Below, in pieces: positions 9,844 through 22,395 of a stretch of DNA of 64,000 nucleotides. Each line of letters begins with the position of its first letter. Positions within the stretch are counted from its first letter, which is position 1. Below the pieces are notes generated by a model. It saw only the letters and a list, made by a program, of their open reading frames with translations, did no database searches and was not told where the DNA came from. The DNA lies in NCBI GenBank assembly GCA_004154925.1, contig QJNS01000164.1:62001-126000 (forward strand), given 5' to 3'. The position numbers and the translations under genes are program-made. Source of the stretch: Monosporascus cannonballus. Its lineage: Eukaryota > Ascomycota > Sordariomycetes > Xylariales.

Positions 9844-11283
9844 ATGCGATGGTCCAGCCGGATACGGCCGCGCTTTATACGTCCTCAAGGATGTAACATT
9901 GTAATTCGGCAGTTCAGCTCTCCGTCCAAGCCCACACAAGCGCCATCTCAAGTCCTCGGATCATACCGAGCACCGTGCCCGAGAAGTTTCTCCGATTCAG
10001 CAGCACGTCAGTCCCAGGAGGCGCAAAATCCGGGAGGTGGGAATGGCGCGAGGTCCTCCAAGAGGCCATCGCTGCTCTTCCTCGGCGGCTCCGGATTATG
10101 CCTCCTCATCGGGCTGTCGCTGTTCGGACTCACCGGCTCCGGATCTGACGGGGACGTCATCAACGGGTCCACATTTGGCGCCTTCACCATCACATCCAGG
10201 GAGCAGGTCTCGTCGACAGCCTTCATCCTGGCGGTCCGCGCCGCCGGCAGCGGGAGCGAGGGAGGGGGAGGAGGCGCAGCAGCAGCCCACCAGCAGCAGT
10301 CGGCCCGCATACGGCAGGCCTGGGACCACGGCCTCTGGTCCGTCGAGATCAAGCAGCCACAGCTGCAGATCGCGCGCCGATACACGCCGCTGCCCCCTCC
10401 AATCACCGCTGCAACAGGCTCGGGAGCGGAGCGGACAAGCGAGGACGAAGAGCTCAGGTTCTTGATCCGCAGAATGGACGGCGGCGAGATGTCCAACTAC
10501 CTCTCGCAGCTGGACGTCGGTGACCGCGTCTGGCTGCGGGGCCCGCACCTCGGCTTCGACGTCGCTCGGCGCCTCGGCGGCGCCGACCACGTCGTCTTCC
10601 TTGCGGGCGGCACTGGCGTCGCGCCCGCGCTGCAGGTCGCGCGCCGGCTACTCCTCGCCAAGGACGCAGGCCGCGACGACCACCATGGGTCGTCGGTGTC
10701 CCTCCTCTGGGCGAACCGGAGGGGTGTCGACGCCCTGGGCCGAGAGACGAAGAAGCAGCAGCAGATGGGGCTCTTTGAGAGGTTCTGGAGGGCGCCAAAG
10801 GCCACGCCTGGCAACGGGGCAGAGGCGGAGTGGTCTTCGTTCTCCGAGCAGATCCGCGAGCTGAGGCGGAGATACCCCGACCGCTTCAGCGTGCATTACT
10901 TTGTCGACGAGGAGGGGTCGTTCATCGGTGCCAAGGACATAGTCGCCGCCATGGGAGTCCGGCGGGCGGCGTCGAGGCTTGCGTCACCTGCAAAAGAGTG
11001 TCCGTGGCATTCGGCCGCGCTGCTCGAGGCGCTGCCGAACGATGACGACACGAGCCGTGCCCCGGGCTCTCCGTGCAGCTGTGCTCGGACAGCGGACGAA
11101 CGCGCGGGGTCAAACCTGCTCTTCGTCTCCGGACCCGACGGGTTTATCGAGGCGTACGCCGGGCCCAAGAGATGGGGCGAGGGGGGAGAGATGCAGGGGC
11201 CCGTGATGGGCTTGGTCGGCCGGTTGGTGAAGAAGGAGGGTCACGGTGGGGGGATGAATGACTGGCTTGTACTTAAACTGTAG
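9844..11283 (+). CDS. CYC2-like mitochondrial FAD/NAD(P)H oxidoreductase
   Basis: An intact single-exon frame of 479 residues. A basic presequence-like N-terminus is followed by one membrane segment at about 76-97 (S-L-L-F-L-G-G-S-G-L-C-L-L-I-G), then a ferredoxin-reductase-type domain. R-R-Y-T-P-L-P at 178-184 is the flavin-binding R-x-Y-T motif, and G-G-T-G-V-A-P at 255-261 is the NAD-binding loop. The tail ends in V-S-G-P-D-G-F and a hydrophobic C-terminus. This layout fits Cyc2, the inner-membrane flavoprotein that supports cytochrome c maturation by keeping heme or apocytochrome reduced. A generic NADH-cytochrome b5 reductase is less likely because of the low-complexity insert at 136-155. 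It starts 737 bp after AIM32 on the same strand. Confidence 0.85.
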   Translation: MRWSSRIRPRFIRPQGCNIVIRQFSSPSKPTQAPSQVLGSYRAPCPRSFSDSAARQSQEAQNPGGGNGARSSKRPSLLFLGGSGLCLLIGLSLFGLTGSGSDGDVINGSTFGAFTITSREQVSSTAFILAVRAAGSGSEGGGGGAAAAHQQQSARIRQAWDHGLWSVEIKQPQLQIARRYTPLPPPITAATGSGAERTSEDEELRFLIRRMDGGEMSNYLSQLDVGDRVWLRGPHLGFDVARRLGGADHVVFLAGGTGVAPALQVARRLLLAKDAGRDDHHGSSVSLLWANRRGVDALGRETKKQQQMGLFERFWRAPKATPGNGAEAEWSSFSEQIRELRRRYPDRFSVHYFVDEEGSFIGAKDIVAAMGVRRAASRLASPAKECPWHSAALLEALPNDDDTSRAPGSPCSCARTADERAGSNLLFVSGPDGFIEAYAGPKRWGEGGEMQGPVMGLVGRLVKKEGHGGGMNDWLVLKL

Positions 11284-12442
11284 AAGATATATACCCATTT
11301 ACATTACGGGCATGTTATCGCGTGATATCTGGTTGTTTTTGTTCCATCAGTTGTCTACGTAGTTTCAACTGAAATATCACTATGGGTAACGTTAAAGGTA
11401 ATCTTCATTTGCCCTCTTCTTATGACCCCGAGATTTCCACCATAATGGATCCTCCAATTCTCGCCACTTCACGGCGTGTTATATAAATATGCGCATACAT
11501 AGAGTACCCAGAAAATAGCACACTAAAAGAACGAAGTAATTTATTTTAGGCCCCCTAGCCGTGTAAGATCCCCTCATCCTAGATAACACTCATACACGAG
11601 AATCCCACGCTAGCTCGAATGTGTCCAAACAACCGCAAGTCCTGGCCCCGGTATAATAATGGCAAGCCTTTCATGCGTCAACATGCCAACCGCCTTTTAC
11701 CAAGACAAAAGGGGCTTCAAGCCCACTACCAGCGGGACACTGCGCAAAGGCGGTTTCAAGGAGGGAGGTATAACAGTATAAAAATGAACGCGAGTATCAA
11801 CGAGATTTCGAAGCAACACTCGAAATATTGTCTAACGCGTGCGATAGGCATCATAGCAGCTCGAGGCCAGCAAAGCCCCAAGCTCAATAGCAGAGAGGTC
11901 GCACGAGAGTAAAGGGGGAATAGAGATAGTAAGCTTATTCTTTGGTTGAAGAATTGGAATACGCGAGTGTGGGATCGAGTTAAGATGAGGCGATTGTTAA
12001 GGTGTTGAGGTGGGTTTGCCTAGTCCAGCAGCAGGGAGTGTTTAGGGGTAAATGGGTGGCGCTGGGCAGCGACCAAAGTGCGTGAGCGATGTCACCGATC
12101 ACCACGAGTCAGACTATAGGGTTAACGGAACGCCGCGTAAGATGAAGGGACATTGTAATAATTACCGGAAAGTCCATTGGGTTGGCCCCGGGGTATAAAG
12201 ATTACGCTGTGGTTGTGTGGGCCCATTCTGCCTCCACCTCGTGAAGACACAAAAATGACATACAAAGAAAATCCAAGACGATGAAGAGAAGCAACCGGAA
12301 AGCAGACGTTGAGTTGAAAATAGCGAGCCTATATGTAAATATAATAAATATAGCAAGAGAAAAACCAATAACATCGTCGCGACCTTGTGCTCCAACATAC
12401 AGGATCTTCCATTTCGCACCACCGGAACCACCAGTTTGGCCC
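11284..12442. other. Convergent intergenic region
   Basis: Lies between the 3' ends of the CYC2-like gene and the adhesin-like gene. A 97-codon frame at 11619-11912 has no recognisable domain and is not called. There is no RIP-like composition and no clear repeat. Confidence 0.45.
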
Positions 12443-15400
12443 TTACTTAACACACCTGGCACCGTCATTAAAGGACGATGTCTTGAAATTGGAGGCAAAC
12501 GTAGCGGTGTACGGAGGGCTAAGCATGAACTTGTAGATGTGGCCCGCGTCGTTCTCCGAACCAAACAAGGCGCCGTCGTCGGATCCGTAAAGCGCACCCC
12601 ACTGGTTGTTTCCGACGATGTTCCCCAGAACAGCTACCTCCGACCAGCTTCCAGTCGCTCGGTTCCAACTCATCAAGACAGAAAAATAGCCGATGATGGC
12701 GCCTAACTGTGATAATATCGATCTTTGAGCTACGGTCCAGAGGACATTCCCAGTATTCGGCACATACGCCCAGTCGAACACCCTGGTGTTAGCGGGCAGT
12801 GTCGAGGCGGAGGTACCGCTCTGGACCACGCTACCGAAGTTTGCTGAGTTCGGTAACAGGTTGACCTGAACCCATCCATTGCCTAGGTCACTTGCCCAGT
12901 ACTGTGAATTCTCATCCACATCGCCAGCGTTGTATGCAATCGCCGGGAGCACCTCGCCCACCTTACTTGTCCCGCCTTGTGCATCGATGCGTATCAGGTC
13001 GACCTGTGCAGGAGTGCCGTATGTACTAGTAATGGCGTATAAGAAGTTTTCCACGGCGCTGTAGCCCATGGCATTGAGGTTCCCGGTATATGACGGGCAA
13101 ATCGTCCCCCCAACCTGCGTGCACGTGCCGGCAGTGACGTTGACCCTGTAGAGAGTTTGCACCTGAAGGAGGTATCCAAAGCCATCGCAACTCAGCGTCG
13201 GGAGCGGAGTTTGGACGATGACTGTTCCCTGAGTCGTGCCGGCCTGAGCGACCGTAGTTGCGGATGTTACTGCTCCTGTCCATCCCGTAGTTATCGTGGT
13301 GGTTCGCTGAGGAACTAATTGGATAACAGTTCCTGGAATAGTTCCCACTGGGTCGACTGTAGTCATGGAAGCTACTGTTCCAGTATAAACTTGCGTAGAG
13401 CCAACATAGCTCCCAGGCGTATAAACAACAACAGTTCCCTGTGTCGTGCCAGCCGGTGGCACCGTGGAAGTTACAGTTCCTAGTGCTGCGTATACTGTAG
13501 TTATCGTTATATATCCTGGAGGGGTTTGAACGATAACCGTCCCTTGAATCGTGCCAACCGGTGGCACCGTGGTTGTGGTAGTTACTGCTCCAGCGTATAC
13601 TTCAGTCACAGTCGTGTATCCAGGACGCGCCTGAACAATAACTGTCCCCTGAGTCGTGCCGGCTAGTGGGACGGTGGTCGTAGTAATTTCCAGCCCGGGG
13701 TATACTTCAGTTACTGTTGTGTATCCAGGGGAAGTCTGCACAATGACTGTCCCTTGGGTCGTGCCTGCTGGTGGTGCCGTAGTGCTGGTGGTTACGAGTC
13801 TAGGATATACTGTAGTTACCGTGGTATATCCAGGCCGGGTCTGGATAATAACAGTTCCTGGCCTCGTGCTATCCTGTTGAACTACAGTTGTGGTGGTTGC
13901 TGACCCCGGGTAGATTTGGGTGGTATAGACGTAAGTTCCAGGCGTCAGAACAATCACAGTCCCTGTTATCCAGGAGTCAGCTAGCTTACTACCTAACATA
14001 TGGGGACCACTGCTAATGACTTCGAACTGCACGCGAAAGTTAATCGGAGCAAAACTGTTTGCTAGGGTACCGACTAGGCGAGAGCAATGATTTAAGGTGA
14101 TATCTCTATACTTACCAGTTTCACCCTCGCCGGGCACCACAGTAGTAGTTGTGGGCTCGACACCCGTGTATAGTGATGTGACAGTCGTATAAGGAAAGGG
14201 TGTTCGGATGATAACAGTTCCTTGCTGGCCCCCGCTTGGAGGCACGGTGGTGGTTGTAAGTTCCCCTGGGTATGTTTCGGTTAGCGTGACGTATGAAGGA
14301 ATCTGGATGAGTACGGTTCCTGTGCCGTCTGCCCCGGTCGGATTTTGGGTTGTCGTTGTCACATCGGGGCCCGGGTAAAGTGAGGTTACCGTGATATACA
14401 CGTGAGGGATTTGTACAATAGCAATTGCCGTGACGTCAACACCACTTGGATACTGCGTTGTCGTAGACAGGACTGGGCCAGCGTAGGGAGATGTAACTGT
14501 GGCGTACGGATATGGTGTCTCGATAACTACTGTTGCGGTAACACCAGACCCAATGGGGTATAGAGTTGTCGTTGTCGGTATCAAGCCCGTATACAGTGAC
14601 GTTATAGTCGTGTATGCATAGGGCTCGTTGACAAGAACAGTAGCAGTCTCATCGGTGCCGTTAGGATATAGTGTGGATGTCACACTGGTGTCAACCCCGT
14701 ATATCGCGTGATAGTGGTTATATATTCATATGGTTCCTCAATTATGACGGTACCAGTTACGTCGGTGCCACTGGGATAGAGAGTAGATGTGATTGGTAAT
14801 ATTCCTGTATACCGCGCCGTAATAGTCGTGAAGGCGTAAGGCTCCTGGACAATAACCGAAGCAGTTATATCGGATCCAGTAGGGTATATAGTTGAGGTTA
14901 AGGAGACGTTGCCTGTGTATCGCGAGGTTACAGTGGTGTACGGATATGGTGCTTGAATGATAACCGTCCCAGTCACATTGTCCCCGCTAGGGTATTGAGT
15001 TGTTGTTGCTAGTTCCCCAGTGTACAACGACGTCAAAGTCACATAGTCGAATGGGTCAGAATGATAACTGTGCCTGAGACTGTGGTGGTAGAGACATTAC
15101 TGCCGGAGTACCGCTCGGTCGTGGTGATGTAAAATGGTGTGGTTGGCGCAGGGCTGCTGAATCCTGGGCTACTGGGCTCCGGGCTGCTCGGTTGAGGGCT
15201 GCTGGGCTGTGACCCGCTCGCCTGAGATGAATCGGTCCCCTGGCCTGCGGAGCTGCTCGGCTGAGATGCACTTGGTTCCTGTGCTGGGCTCGTCCCCTGG
15301 CCCGACGTTGACTAATGATACTGGGGTTGGCTGTAGAGGGCGTATTTCCGGCTGATGTGCTGGGTACGGGAACTGTGTCGGGGTTAGAACTTGCTGGTAC

Positions 15401-17003
15401 AGTGACACTGCTTATCCTAGAGTCGCCAGTGGTTGGCGATGTCGGAGCAGGACTCGCAACCGGGGTACTAGGGATAGTAGAGCGCGCTGTTGAAGTTCCT
15501 GAAGTGTTTGGAATAGTAGTGAATGGCGAATTCGAAGTGGTGCTGAATGTCGGACTATCGGGCGTGCGACTGCCTGTCGTCGCTCCTGGAATACTACCTA
15601 TATTCGAATTAATAGCAGAGGTTGCTGTCACTATAGTTAGTTATCACTGTTTACTATCCCCCCTGTCGCCATACCGGGGCCAGAGATTGATTATGTGTGG
15701 AATCTTGCATACCAGTTCGGTCGCTTGTCGAAGTGCTGCTCTCAATATCCTCAGAGGGCACTATAACGCCATTCTGACAGGGGTTCACTGAAACTATCAT
15801 TAGCCAAACCGGTCGGATAATCTAGTTGTGTAGGTGCAGGCCTGCCAGTATAAACGACCAGGTCTGCCGGCACACGAGCGGGGTGGACCTGTAGCTGCCG
15901 TCAACGTAGCATAGACCGTCCCGTTGCTGACCTGACAAAAGCCTGCTGCTCCTTCATAAAACTCAGCATTTTCCCAGACGAGAACACCATCGACAGCCAT
16001 AAACAACCTGGAGATTGAGCCCCCCGGATAGTCGGACAGATTGATATAATACACGCCAGGGTCTACCGAAAGGACCTTCCCCGCTACAGGCTGCAGGTGA
16101 CCTGCGCTTTGCACGTATAATTCGGCTTCCGTGCAGTTTGCGGGATTCTGGATGGTGGAGTTACCGACGAAACCCGAGCTCCTAACCGGATCCGGCGTGT
16201 CTAGTGATTCATCTTGCCGTGCCCAAAGACTAACGTTAGGCCATCGGCGCCTAGGCCTCACTGGGCTAGGACACGTTGCGTTCCTGGTCTTCAGCTGGAC
16301 GCTCAGCAGGATTAACGAGAGGGCGGAAGTCGTCGTTGTGGGCGGTAACGTGGAGGTACCAGTTAGGGGGTTATTTGGGCGCTCGTGATAGGACTAGCGT
16401 TGGAAGGACTTGGACTGTCGCTAGGTTGCGTTTGAGTGCCAGAAGACGAGTTAGAACCCGCCTCAGATGGCCTGGGAGTTTCTAATGGTGTTGACCCGGG
16501 ACTACTAAGCTTGCCGGGGCCGTTGGAGGGTGATGAAGCCAAAACCGATGACGATGCGCATGGCGGACCTATCGACGGAAAATGATGACTGCCGATCGGG
16601 GTGGTTCCGGTAGCTGTTTCTTCACCGCTGGCAGCGTTTGACGGTCTACCCGTGTGGCCCGGACCAACGTCTGTTTCTTCGTCCTCGTCAATATGGCCTC
16701 CAACTACATAGAGGGTGAAGACCAACCTTGACCGTCTGTCGCAGACGTGTTTTCATCCTGTAACGTAACTAATATGGTAGTCACATAAGTGTAGCAAACG
16801 GATTTCACCCCCCGCAATGTTCCATCGCGGCCACAGACGTTTCTCAGACCATGAGTATCGGATCTATCTGCTCTAGTAAGCCGTCCATGATACCCATAGA
16901 TGGGAACGGCCACGATGGCGGTGGGTCCCCTCATGTCACCTGTTAAGGCGCCAGAAAGCCATGTAGTAACGACCGAACAGAGCAGGAACCAAACTGTGAT
17001 CAA
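12443..17003 (-). pseudogene. Adhesin-like cell-surface protein (DUF7908-like, about 16 S/T repeats, DUF6923), frameshifted
   Basis: Read from right to left the protein has five parts: a hydrophobic N-terminal stretch near 17000; an S/T/P-rich linker; a DUF7908-like domain at about 16200-15850 (N-C-T-E-A-E-L-Y, A-G-F-C, P-P-R-S-C); about 16 tandem repeats of 34-38 residues (T-T-T-V-P-P-A-G-T-T-Q-G-T-V-I-V type) at 15040-13200; and a C-terminal DUF6923-like domain ending at 12443. Introns are likely at 15631-15712 (82 bp) and 13963-14115 (153 bp). Continuity needs frame changes near 16720, 16365, 15800, 15313, 15045 and 14695. All six are equivalent to one missing base (the 14695 site also fits a two-base TG insertion). 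No other stop interrupts the frames. Such repeats occur in fungal flocculin-like wall proteins. The true start is not found. Sequencing indels could explain the breaks. Confidence 0.7.
13963..14115 (-). other. Stop-free 153-bp intron inside the adhesin repeat array
   Basis: Donor G|GTAAGT at 14115 and acceptor AACAG| at 13963 interrupt one repeat. Removing them restores E-T-G-T-V-I-V-L-T-P, which matches neighbouring repeats. The intron is 51 codons long, in frame and without a stop, so retention would insert 51 non-repeat residues. Confidence 0.7.
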
Positions 17004-18633
17004 GCCGAATACTGACGCGTACGACGCGAAAGTCGATGCCGATGAGTATCACGCAGAAATAACAGAAATCCGCACCCGCAATATTGTGATCGACGAGAGT
17101 CAGTAACCTGCGTGTCTCACAGCGGGAAGGGGTGCATGGCAACATAAAATCGACTGAGGAATGCGAATACGGGTAAGACAATCGATTTAGACGCGAGCCT
17201 TGCCTTTCGCGTACGGGGTGTTTAATCACCTATCCAGTGGAGGCGTAATGGTCGCTACAGGACCTCCATTCCTAGGCATAATATCGAAAACGTCACTAGC
17301 TGATGCCATTCATCAAGACTGCTTTGTTTGAATCATGTGATTCGTAGATCGCTAGGGGACATGTTTTCGTGCGACACCGTCAGGAATGAGGGAGGCCGTT
17401 GTATCCGGACTTCAGCCTTTCGTTACTAGGGCTATTCGCAACCGCCGAGAAAGCTTCGACTCTGGGCGTTATTGTAGCCGAATGCCAAAAACTTCTGAGG
17501 AAATTGGCAGGAAACAACTGCATATCGTAGTAAAAGTTTAGTCTAGTGTAGAGATATGAGACAGCTGAAGATGTCATGCATGTCCAGGTGTGTGAAGCTT
17601 GATTCTTCCGCTCTGTGTCCGACTGGTTATATTCGATATCATATGACTTTGTTATATATTCAGTTCAGCAATTAATATTTCGCGATAAGAAAGCAACGCG
17701 GCTTTATGATCATGGCCCGTTAATAACGAACAATCCTTCCTGAGCGCCCAACCTGAACGTATAAAACTGAAGCAGTGACACATAATATTGCGTTGAATAA
17801 CCTCTCACATCAGTTATATAGCACACTAACTCTCGTTCCGCCGGCCCTCGCCCCTATTTACTTTAGTATCGGCATTCGTCCCCACACAGCCCCCATAATT
17901 CCCGACCGGACTTCCCGGGGCCGGCCGCGCTCTCCTGACCTCACATTTGACTGGGGCCTACTGTGTCTGCGTCTCTCGCGCTTTGTGCTCATGGGCAACG
18001 CATGTAAAGTTGAGCGAGGATGGCCTGTTCGACCTGGGGGCGTGGAGCCCCCCGTCTGTATTCGTAGAAGCATCACTGGATTCTGGGCCCCTCCAAATGT
18101 TTCACGCATACACCATTGATTCGATATTAATGTGGTTGGAATGCGCTATGATATGGACACACTGCACATGACGGACGCTCTTCACAAAGGACCCGATGGG
18201 ATAGCTAGCAGCGAAGCCAGGCAGACGACGGATGTGGAGACGGGACGTTGGTTTAAGAGTTCAGGCCCGGGCCTGCGCGGGTCGAGCATATTCACGGATC
18301 AGTCTGGGATCCGAGCGATTAGATGTCACGGCCTCTGCCAATGTATACGTACCTAAGCGGCTAGTAGGGGATTTTCGGATATTACGTTGATAATGTAGTA
18401 TGTAAATATCCAGCAACGCATGCTTGTCGTGGCCTTAGGAATACCACCAATGGGGGCCTGCAACTTGAATAGGGTTATGAGGGCGGGCTACAATAGCATT
18501 TCACGGTCGGATGAACAATCCACTAACGGTACAGCCTTTATTACTGTAGATCTTTCGACCTCCAATAACTCTGCCGAGGGGATTAGCAGCTTCACCCTCG
18601 GAAACCCGCTAGAATACAGCCCAGGTGATAACA
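17004..18633. other. Intergenic between adhesin-like gene and RPT2
   Basis: Ordinary base composition with several short frames on both strands, none recognisable. It should include the adhesin promoter and possibly an undetected 5' exon for it, plus the 3' end of RPT2. Confidence 0.45.
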
Positions 18634-20244
18634 TTAGAGATAAAGACCTTCGGGCTCGCCCTCCTGCTTGGTGCGCAAGACCCTCTCCCTCGCGGCTCTG
18701 AAGTCCGCCATCTGCACCCTCATACGGCGCTCGCGCAGCGCCAACAGGCCCGCCTCGGAGCAGATGGCCTTGATGTCAGCGCCGGAGAGGTCGTCCTTCT
18801 GAGCGATGAACTCGTCGAGGTCGACGTCCTCGTTGAGGTTCATCTTGCTCGTGTGCAGGTTGAAGATCTTACGCTTCGTGTTCTGGTCCGGGTTCTCGAA
18901 GAGGATCTTCCGGTCGATACGGCCCGGGCGGATCAGAGCTGGGTCGAGCGTCTCGATCTTGTTGGTTGCCATGATAACCTTGACGTCGCCTCGGTCGTCG
19001 AAACCGTCAAGCTGGTTGAGGAGCTCCAACATGGTTCGCTGGACCTCGCGCTCACCGCCGGATGTTGACTCATATCGCTTCGTACCAATGGCATCGATTT
19101 CGTCAATAAACACGATAGAAGGAGCGTTTTCGCCGGCCACCTTCGGAGGATTAGCAGGAATTATTTGGCAACCATACGGGAGAAAGAACTTACCTGGAAG
19201 AGCTGGCGGACAAGTCGAGGTCCGTCACCCAGATACTTCTGGATAAGCTCACTTCCAACGATACGCAAGAACGTGGCCGAAGTTTGATTCGCCACAGCCT
19301 TTGCCAGTAACGTCTTTCCTGTACCCGGAGCGCCGTAGAGGATGACACCCTTCGGGGGCTTGATGCCCATCTCCTCGTAAAGCTCGGGATGCAGTAGCGG
19401 CAGCTCGACAGACTCCCTCACTTCCTGGATCTGCTGCTCCAAGCCGCCGATATCGGCGTAAGACTCTGTGGGTGCCTTGTCGAGCTTCATGACGTTGACT
19501 GCGGGATCCGTGTCATCCGTAAGAACACCGACAATGGAGACGCTCTTATGATGCAGCAGAACGGATGCGCCTGGCTCGAGAAGGTCTTTGTCCACGAAAC
19601 TCATGATGCTGACGTAGTATTCGGGCCCGGTAGTGCTCGAAACGATGGCATGATCATCATCGATCATCTCCTCCAGAGTACCGACCCCCATGGGGCTTCC
19701 ACGCATATCATCAACACGGCTCCGCTCGTCGGCATTCCTGTCGGCAGCATCGAGTTCGGAGGCAGGTGCGTTGCTATCCTTGGCTGCCTTTGCCTTCCTC
19801 AAGCGCTCCTGATTCTCGACATATTCTTCCTCCAGCAGCAGGTGATCGTGGATGCGCTGCATTCGAAGTAGGCGGAGTTTGCATCGGCTCGTTGGGTAGA
19901 CTGGAGGGAGCTTGGCAGCAGCGGAGGTACCGGCCTGCTTTCTCTTCTTGCGACCGACACGGGTGGTAGGCCTCGGAGGTGGCTCGTACTTGGGCTTGTC
20001 CTTCTATTGTTGGGTGCGCAATGTCAATAATCTAAACTAGGGCTACTGAGCCGCGCGTATATAGCCACATGGCACGATGTTGCGATGTGGATAAGTGGAA
20101 TCGGATAACAGCTAGATATACCTTCTTGTCCTTGTCGTCCTTGCCATCATGGCCGCCGCCCATGCCAGATTGGTTTTGACCCTTGGTGAAGCATATTAGT
20201 CACTTGATGATAGTTGGGACAACCCCCGAGGATGAGCTCACCAT
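18634..20244 (-). CDS. RPT2: 26S proteasome regulatory ATPase subunit Rpt2
   Basis: Four exons (20244-20242, 20181-20122, 20003-19194, 19140-18634) give 459 residues. Exon 1 is only the start codon. Splicing creates M-G-Q-N-Q-S-G, the N-myristoylation signal typical of Rpt2. A lysine-rich N-terminal tail, a coiled coil ([14 protein letters not shown]), Walker A GAPGTGKT, Walker B I-V-F-I-D-E-I-D and the AAA second region of homology ([20 protein letters not shown]) follow. The C-terminus L-Y-L is the HbYX motif that opens the 20S gate. Introns are 60, 118 and 53 bp. Family-wide conservation makes the assignment firm. It is head to head with the succinyl-CoA ligase gene. Confidence 0.97.
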
Positions 20245-21127
20245 TTTGATAAGGTAGGGACGAGCCCGGGTCAGACGAAATAAATAAATAGAGTAGAACG
20301 TTTCAGATAAAACCGAGAATTGAGGCTTATTTAACGTGAACCCGGTGAACTAAGAAGTATATGAATGTCGTTGAAGGAGTGAGTGGTGGTGATGGCGATG
20401 GGTCCACGGTTCGGCGATGCTTGATTGATGATGATGATGAGGCAAGGGCCAACAACGCAAGGCGACTTGTGATGCACAAAGCGACTTCTTACTTGCCCTC
20501 TGAATCAGGCGGCCAGCGCAAACGCGTTACAAGCTTTGACCAGCTTACGCCAGACGCAAATCATGGTATCTTAAGTAATCAATGTCCAGACTCTAATGCT
20601 GCCACTTGTCAGAAGGGGGACTGACAGCTGATCATTCTAGATAAGCAGATAAGACGAATATGACGACTATCTCATGCAAACCATGCGGAAGCTGGGGGGA
20701 GAGGGTCCAGCGCAAGAAAATTTATCGGGTTGTACCGGGCAGACGCTGTAGCTAAACTTTCACGGCCTTGTTTGGAATTCAACTAACTCGATCTGGTAGT
20801 TCATGGGCCTGCTCATGCTGGAAGTCTGGAACGTGATTTGTTACAAGGAGGTCATCGCACGTTTTGGAGTTCAAGCTTCTCCAATCTCGACTGCAGCCCT
20901 CGTTGTTCTCGTTGTTGTCGTTGTTGTCGTTGTTGTTGTTGTTGTTGTCGTCGTCGTCGTCCTCGCTGCTGTCAAAAAATAACTCTCCAATAGTCGCAAC
21001 GCAGCGCAACAGCGTCGCTTTGCCTTTCCTACCTGGCCCTTAACGTCCTCGTTACCTTTCGGTCATCCATCTGGCGGGGGTTCTTTCGTTCGACTTTACA
21101 GTTGCTGCGTAGGCGTCCTTATCGAAG
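20245..21127. promoter_or_regulatory. Bidirectional promoter region between RPT2 and LSC1
   Basis: This 883-bp stretch separates two divergent housekeeping genes. It contains a GTT/GTC trinucleotide tract at about 20902-20970, some 160 bp upstream of the LSC1 start codon. A frame through the tract encodes a D/N run but is judged a by-product. The region should also hold the 5' leaders of both genes. Confidence 0.55.
20902..20970. repeat. GTT/GTC trinucleotide microsatellite
   Basis: Interrupted tandem of GTT and GTC triplets, ending CCTCGCTGCTG. It lies in the intergenic region upstream of LSC1. Confidence 0.85.

Positions 21128-22395
<1,268 letters not shown>

Noticed and set aside
10008..11298. 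Many long antisense and shifted frames over the CYC2-like gene
   Set aside because: High-GC third positions leave shadow frames open; only the 9844-11283 frame has family motifs.
11619..11912. 97-codon open frame downstream of the CYC2-like gene
   Set aside because: No domain, no clear codon bias, and a convergent 3' region; too weak to call a gene.
16363..16725. Programmed -1 ribosomal frameshifting in the adhesin-like gene
   Set aside because: Six slips would be needed in one protein and no convincing slippery heptamer with downstream structure is seen. Indels explain it better.
20779..21009. Open frame with D/N runs upstream of LSC1
   Set aside because: It exists only because of the GTT/GTC microsatellite.
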